NCBI GenBank assembly: GCA_902497215.1
Contig: CABVEH010000038.1
Span: 1-8,487 of the forward strand
DNA length: 8,487 bases
From: an uncultured Eggerthellaceae bacterium
GTDB lineage: Bacteria > Actinomycetota > Coriobacteriia > Coriobacteriales > Eggerthellaceae
Direction of reading: 5' to 3'
Shown here piece after piece: positions 6,281 through 8,487 of the stretch; the stretch's first letter is position 1; each line of letters opens with the position of its first letter. The notes beneath the pieces were generated by a model. That model searched no databases, had not been told where the DNA came from, and was given only the letters and a program-made list of their open reading frames with translations. The translations under genes and the position numbers were made by a program.

Positions 6281-6647
6281 CCAAACCGACTTCAAACACA
6301 TAACGGTCAACCCTGCGGAGTCCGACGACGTCGTCATCCATGCAGGTGCGCCCTATCCTGCAACCAAGCAGGAAGGCCGGCGCGAGCCGTCGTCCCCGAC
6401 GCAATCCGAACAGCCGCAGAACGATGACGTCCAAGGCGCGGCGCCTGCCATGGCAGCTGCAGGGAAGGACGCCAAGCGGCCGTCTTCCGACGGTTCCGCG
6501 AACCCTAAGCCTTCGAAGCCGGCCTATCATCAGACCACCCTCGAGGACATCCAGAGCTTCAAGATGTCGAAGACCCAGATCGCGGTCATAATCGTCGCCC
6601 TTGCGGCAATAGCCGCGTTCGTCGTGTGGTACCTGGTTTTTTCGTAA
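6273..6647 (+). CDS. Small C-terminally anchored membrane protein, function unknown
   Basis: The protein has 124 residues. Residues 1-100 are hydrophilic, rich in Pro, Ser, Gln, Asp and Lys, and look disordered; the more ordered-looking TTLEDIQSFKMSK (88-100) is the membrane-proximal part. A single hydrophobic segment, about 101-123, ends one residue before the C-terminus, a tail-anchored pattern with the N-terminus probably cytoplasmic. I do not recognise the family; SecE-like size was considered, but no SecE motif is seen. Start: ATG at 6273 has AAGGTGG (6261-6267) five bases upstream; the in-frame GTG at 6264 lies inside that sequence and is unlikely. The next gene's Shine-Dalgarno overlaps this stop codon, so the two proteins are probably made together and may act at the same membrane site. 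Confidence 0.75.
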   Translation: MADQTDFKHITVNPAESDDVVIHAGAPYPATKQEGRREPSSPTQSEQPQNDDVQGAAPAMAAAGKDAKRPSSDGSANPKPSKPAYHQTTLEDIQSFKMSKTQIAVIIVALAAIAAFVVWYLVFS

Positions 6648-6657
6648 AGGAGCGCAG

Positions 6658-7527
6658 ATGAGCCCGAACGATCCCTCCGACATGAACGAGAACGTGTACA
6701 AGTCCGACGCCAAGCCCGAAAAGAAGCAGGGTGGCGCCCACGCCAAGGCGGCGCAGTCGGCCTACATGCAGCGCTCGTCGCGCATGCGCAAGGTGCTTAT
6801 CGTGGTGATAGTGCTGCTCGTGCTGCTTCTGGCGGGAATCGGTTTCTTCGGGTTCAAGATCTTCCAGTCCGCGCAGGACGCCGCAGTGCAGCAGACGCAG
6901 GTCTCCGACGTCAACACGATCACCGAAGGCGACGCAGGCAACGACGCATCCGCCAACACGTCGAAGAAGACGACCGTCCCCGACCTGGTGGGGCTGCTTG
7001 GGCACACCCAGGAGGAGGCCATCGCCATGCTGCAGCACGGCGCCGAGGTCACCCGCTCCATGGAGGTCAACGAGGAAGGCAACCCGGTGCGCCTCGAGCT
7101 TCAGGTGGCGCTTGCCGACGAGCCGTCCGACTCGCGCAGCGGCACGCCTACCGTGTACCTGAGCCTGAACGAGGCCGGAGCGATAATCGAGACGGGCTAC
7201 TCTGCGGCCACGTCGTCGCTGGGATACGGGTCGGTCAGCTTCACCGACGCGGTCCAGAACGAGCACATCGTGGAGGAGACGCTTGCCGAGGCCGGCCTCA
7301 CCGTAAGCTACGGCACCGCCCAGCTTCCCGAGGACAAGATGCTGTATTCCACCTACGACACCGACGGCACCACGCTGGTGAAGGAGTACTGCTCGTTCAA
7401 CGGAACCGGCATGGCCGACGGCGTCGAGCACGGCTGGGACGCCATCCTGTCGTACGACTACTCGGTCGCCAACGCCACCGACAACCTGAACGACACCATC
7501 CGCACCATATACATCTATATCTCTTAG
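6658..7527 (+). CDS. Single-pass membrane protein with a PASTA-like extracytoplasmic segment
   Basis: The protein has 289 residues: a Lys-rich cytoplasmic-looking N-terminus (1-44), one transmembrane helix (about 45-67, VLIVVIVLLVLLLAGIGFF core), an acidic linker (80-103), and then TTVPDLVGLLGHTQEEAIAML (105-125), which fits the opening of a PASTA repeat (VPDLVG followed by an A..L helix). A second half (about 175-289), including EETLAEAGLTVSYG (206-219), may hold a second diverged repeat and ends in a beta-rich sequence. PASTA domains bind peptidoglycan or muropeptides in Ser/Thr kinases and penicillin-binding proteins, but neither a kinase nor a transpeptidase domain is present here, so a cell-wall sensing or scaffolding role is only inference. 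Start: AAAGGAG six bases before ATG, overlapping the previous TAA. A hairpin follows the stop directly. Confidence 0.8.
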   Translation: MSPNDPSDMNENVYKSDAKPEKKQGGAHAKAAQSAYMQRSSRMRKVLIVVIVLLVLLLAGIGFFGFKIFQSAQDAAVQQTQVSDVNTITEGDAGNDASANTSKKTTVPDLVGLLGHTQEEAIAMLQHGAEVTRSMEVNEEGNPVRLELQVALADEPSDSRSGTPTVYLSLNEAGAIIETGYSAATSSLGYGSVSFTDAVQNEHIVEETLAEAGLTVSYGTAQLPEDKMLYSTYDTDGTTLVKEYCSFNGTGMADGVEHGWDAILSYDYSVANATDNLNDTIRTIYIYIS

Positions 7528-7551
7528 ATACTTCGTCCTACCGGACGAAGT
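7528..7551. repeat. Perfect hairpin repeat, copy 2, directly after the PASTA-like gene
   Basis: These 24 bases are identical to 1574-1597. The stem here is nine bases (7530-7538 with 7543-7551) around a TACC loop. It begins at the first base after the TAG stop, so it could act as a transcription terminator or a 3'-end stabiliser, though no U-tract follows. Beyond the core the flanks of the two copies do not match. Confidence 0.85.
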
Positions 7552-7553
7552 GC

Positions 7554-7598
7554 ATTCTTCGGGTAAAATACGCCGAATCCGTATTTCGCCCGAAGAAT
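7554..7598 (+). terminator. Second long hairpin after the operon, terminator-like
   Basis: The arms ATTCTTCGGG (7554-7563) and CCCGAAGAAT (7589-7598) pair perfectly. After one T-G wobble and one mismatch, seven more bases pair (7566-7572 with 7580-7586) around a seven-base loop. It lies just downstream of repeat copy 2. No T-run follows on either strand, so it is not a classical intrinsic terminator. Its place between an operon end and the infC promoter suggests a 3'-end role. Confidence 0.5.
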
Positions 7599-7646
7599 CG
7601 TCCGCCTGGTGTCGACCGAGCCGTCTCTTCGAAAACGAGAGCTCCC

Positions 7647-7675
7647 TTGCGCGCTGCGGCGCGTTGCTATAAACT
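7647..7675 (+). promoter_or_regulatory. Putative infC promoter
   Basis: TTGCGC at 7647-7652 and TAAACT at 7670-7675 are separated by 17 bases; an overlapping TATAAA (7668-7673) would give 15. Transcription would start near 7682 and leave a leader of about 197 nt before the proposed infC start. It sits after the hairpins that close the upstream operon. Confidence 0.5.
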
Positions 7676-7789
7676 GTTCAGGCTACACAAGCGGGTGCGA
7701 AAGCATCCCACCTGTTTCGGCGTATTTGGCAGCTGATGGGTTCCTCGAATAGACCGACTTGGCGCGACAAGCGCCGCACGTCATCGACG

Positions 7790-7813
7790 AACCTGCCGCT
7801 GCGCAGGTTTTTT
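7790..7813 (+). terminator. Intrinsic terminator inside the infC leader
   Basis: The arms AACCTGC (7790-7796) and GCAGGTT (7803-7809) form a seven-base stem with a six-base loop, followed at once by a run of six T (7808-7813). This is the best classical rho-independent terminator in the window. It lies upstream of infC rather than after a gene, which is the expected position of an attenuator. Confidence 0.7.
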
Positions 7814-7863
7814 GTTGCACGGGCGCGCCAGCCCTGCAGTTGAGAGGGCGAGACATCGCCCAG

Positions 7864-7873
7864 AAGGAGGTGA
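7864..7873 (+). promoter_or_regulatory. Ten-base perfect Shine-Dalgarno setting a non-canonical infC start
   Basis: AAGGAGGTGA is fully complementary to the 3' end of typical 16S rRNA. From the last G of GGAGG (7870) there are eight bases to ATA at 7879. The in-frame GTG at 7870-7872 lies inside the Shine-Dalgarno and cannot use it. The TTG codons at 7759 and 7840 have no ribosome binding site. Confidence 0.8.
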
Positions 7874-7878
7874 GCGCA

Positions 7879-8469
7879 ATAGCCGCTCAAGAGCCAAGGC
7901 TCAACGAAGAGATCGCCATCGACGAGTGCCGCCTGATCGACTTCGACGGCAACCAGATGGGCGTCTTCTCGATCGACCAGGCGCAAAGCATCGCGGACGC
8001 GGCCGGCCTCGACCTTGTCGAGATCGCACCCAACGCCGACCCGCCGGTGTGCCGCGTCATGGACTACGGCAAGTTCAAGTACGACCAGGCCATCAAGGCC
8101 AAGCAGGCGCGCAAGAACCAGACCAAGATCGAGATCAAGGAAATGAAGTTCCGCCCGAAGATCGACGTGGGCGACTACCAGACCAAGAAGAAGCACGTCC
8201 TGCGCTTCCTCTCCGCGGGCAACAAGGTGAAGATCACCATCATGTTCCGCGGCAGGGAAATGGTGCACCCCGAGCAGGGCCTTTCGATCCTCGAGCGCCT
8301 CGCCGACGACCTGAAGGACGTTGCGGTGATCGAGAACCAGCCGAAGATGGAAGGGCGCAACATGCACATGCTGATCGCGCCGCTTCCGCAAAGCGCCAAG
8401 AAGAAGGAATCCGGCAAGGGCGGCAAGGAAGCATCTTCCGAGCCGGCCGAGGCCTCGTCCGACAACTAG
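7879..8469 (+). CDS. infC: Translation initiation factor IF-3, probably AUA-started
   Basis: Counted from ATA at 7879 the protein has 196 residues, a normal IF-3 size plus a tail. The N-terminal domain starts AAQEPRLNEEIAIDECRLI. CRVMDYGKFKYDQ (58-70) is the IF-3 signature region, the linker KQARKNQTKIEIKEMKFRPKI (75-95) follows, and the C-terminal domain has KVKITIMFRGRE (116-127) and PKMEGRNMHMLIAP (155-168). It ends in a Lys, Ser, Glu-rich low-complexity tail (about 173-196). IF-3 binds the 30S subunit, keeps subunits apart and proofreads start codons. In E. coli infC starts with AUU and IF-3 represses its own translation through that codon; the AUA and very strong Shine-Dalgarno here suggest the same logic. 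If a TTG upstream were used, translation would cross the leader terminator and a non-conserved segment, so I prefer ATA. Confidence 0.92.
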   Translation: MAAQEPRLNEEIAIDECRLIDFDGNQMGVFSIDQAQSIADAAGLDLVEIAPNADPPVCRVMDYGKFKYDQAIKAKQARKNQTKIEIKEMKFRPKIDVGDYQTKKKHVLRFLSAGNKVKITIMFRGREMVHPEQGLSILERLADDLKDVAVIENQPKMEGRNMHMLIAPLPQSAKKKESGKGGKEASSEPAEASSDN

Positions 8470-8480
8470 ACCGACCAGCG

Positions 8481-8487
8481 AAAGGAA
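8481..8487 (+). promoter_or_regulatory. Possible ribosome binding site of the next gene (rpmI expected)
   Basis: AAAGGAA at the window edge, 12 bases after the infC stop, looks like the Shine-Dalgarno of a following gene. In most bacteria infC is followed by rpmI (ribosomal protein L35) and rplT (L20). The gene itself is outside the window. Confidence 0.4.

Larger units (their letters stand above)
7682..7878 (+). promoter_or_regulatory. infC leader with attenuator-like structure
   Basis: The leader holds four stems in order: GGGTGC-GAAA-GCATCC with one G-U pair and a GNRA tetraloop (7693-7708); GGCGC-GACAA-GCGCC (7761-7775); a terminator hairpin (7790-7813); and GGGCG-AGACAT-CGCCC (7846-7861), which ends two bases before the Shine-Dalgarno. 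ACCTG at 7710-7714 could pair with CAGGT in the terminator's 3' arm and so act as an antiterminator. In Bacillus the infC-rpmI-rplT operon is controlled by L20-dependent attenuation in its leader. A comparable control here is an inference; I did not identify an L20-site consensus. Confidence 0.5.

Noticed and set aside
7682..7813. T-box leader
   Set aside because: The terminator is present, but no T-box core (TGGNACCGCG-like) or AG-bulge stem is visible, and infC is not a usual T-box target.
7759..7878. N-terminal extension of IF-3 from TTG at 7759 or 7840
   Set aside because: No Shine-Dalgarno precedes either codon, the segment contains the intrinsic terminator, and the encoded residues are unlike IF-3.
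1..8487. CRISPR array, tRNA, rRNA, transposase, toxin-antitoxin or phage genes
   Set aside because: No regularly spaced direct repeats, tRNA-like cloverleaf with CCA, rRNA segments, or recognisable mobile/defence proteins were seen on either strand.

Overview
The window is GC-rich (roughly 60-65% by eye) with dense coding and strong GC bias at third codon positions. Actinobacterial-type genes and a TTG-started lipoprotein fit the class Coriobacteriia (Eggerthella/Slackia/Adlercreutzia-like gut Actinomycetota). That placement is an inference from style and gene content, not from a marker search.

Layout, left to right. (1) The 3' end of a membrane glycosyltransferase family 2 gene (+, ends 680) converges on a ComF-family gene (-, 781-1521). 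A 71-nt perfect palindrome (711-781) sits exactly between their stop codons. (2) About 750 nt without a convincing gene follow (1522-2270). They hold a short perfect hairpin repeated later in the window, a second hairpin, a long imperfect inverted repeat (1765-1929) and, after a putative promoter, a GC-rich foldable stretch that probably forms the 5' leader of the next gene. (3) A TTG-started lipoprotein resembling amino-acid substrate-binding proteins (2271-3188) is followed 27 nt later by a full-length M16C (PreP/Cym1-like) metalloprotease (3216-6206), probably as one operon. (4) A consensus TATAAT precedes a two-gene operon: a small C-terminally anchored membrane protein (6273-6647) and a single-pass membrane protein with a PASTA-like segment (6658-7527). 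The second gene's Shine-Dalgarno overlaps the first gene's stop. (5) Two hairpins, one a copy of the earlier repeat, close that operon. A promoter, a roughly 200-nt leader with an intrinsic terminator, and infC (translation initiation factor IF-3) follow. The window ends just after infC with what looks like the ribosome binding site of the next gene; rpmI-rplT is the usual neighbour.

The genes fall into unrelated units: envelope polysaccharide synthesis, DNA uptake/ComF, solute binding plus peptide degradation, an envelope protein pair, and translation. No new defence or mobile system is visible. The most interesting material is non-coding: the convergent-gene palindrome, the dispersed hairpin repeat, the long inverted repeat, the structured leader at 1984-2258, and the infC leader. 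infC appears to start at AUA behind a ten-base perfect Shine-Dalgarno and downstream of an attenuator-like terminator.
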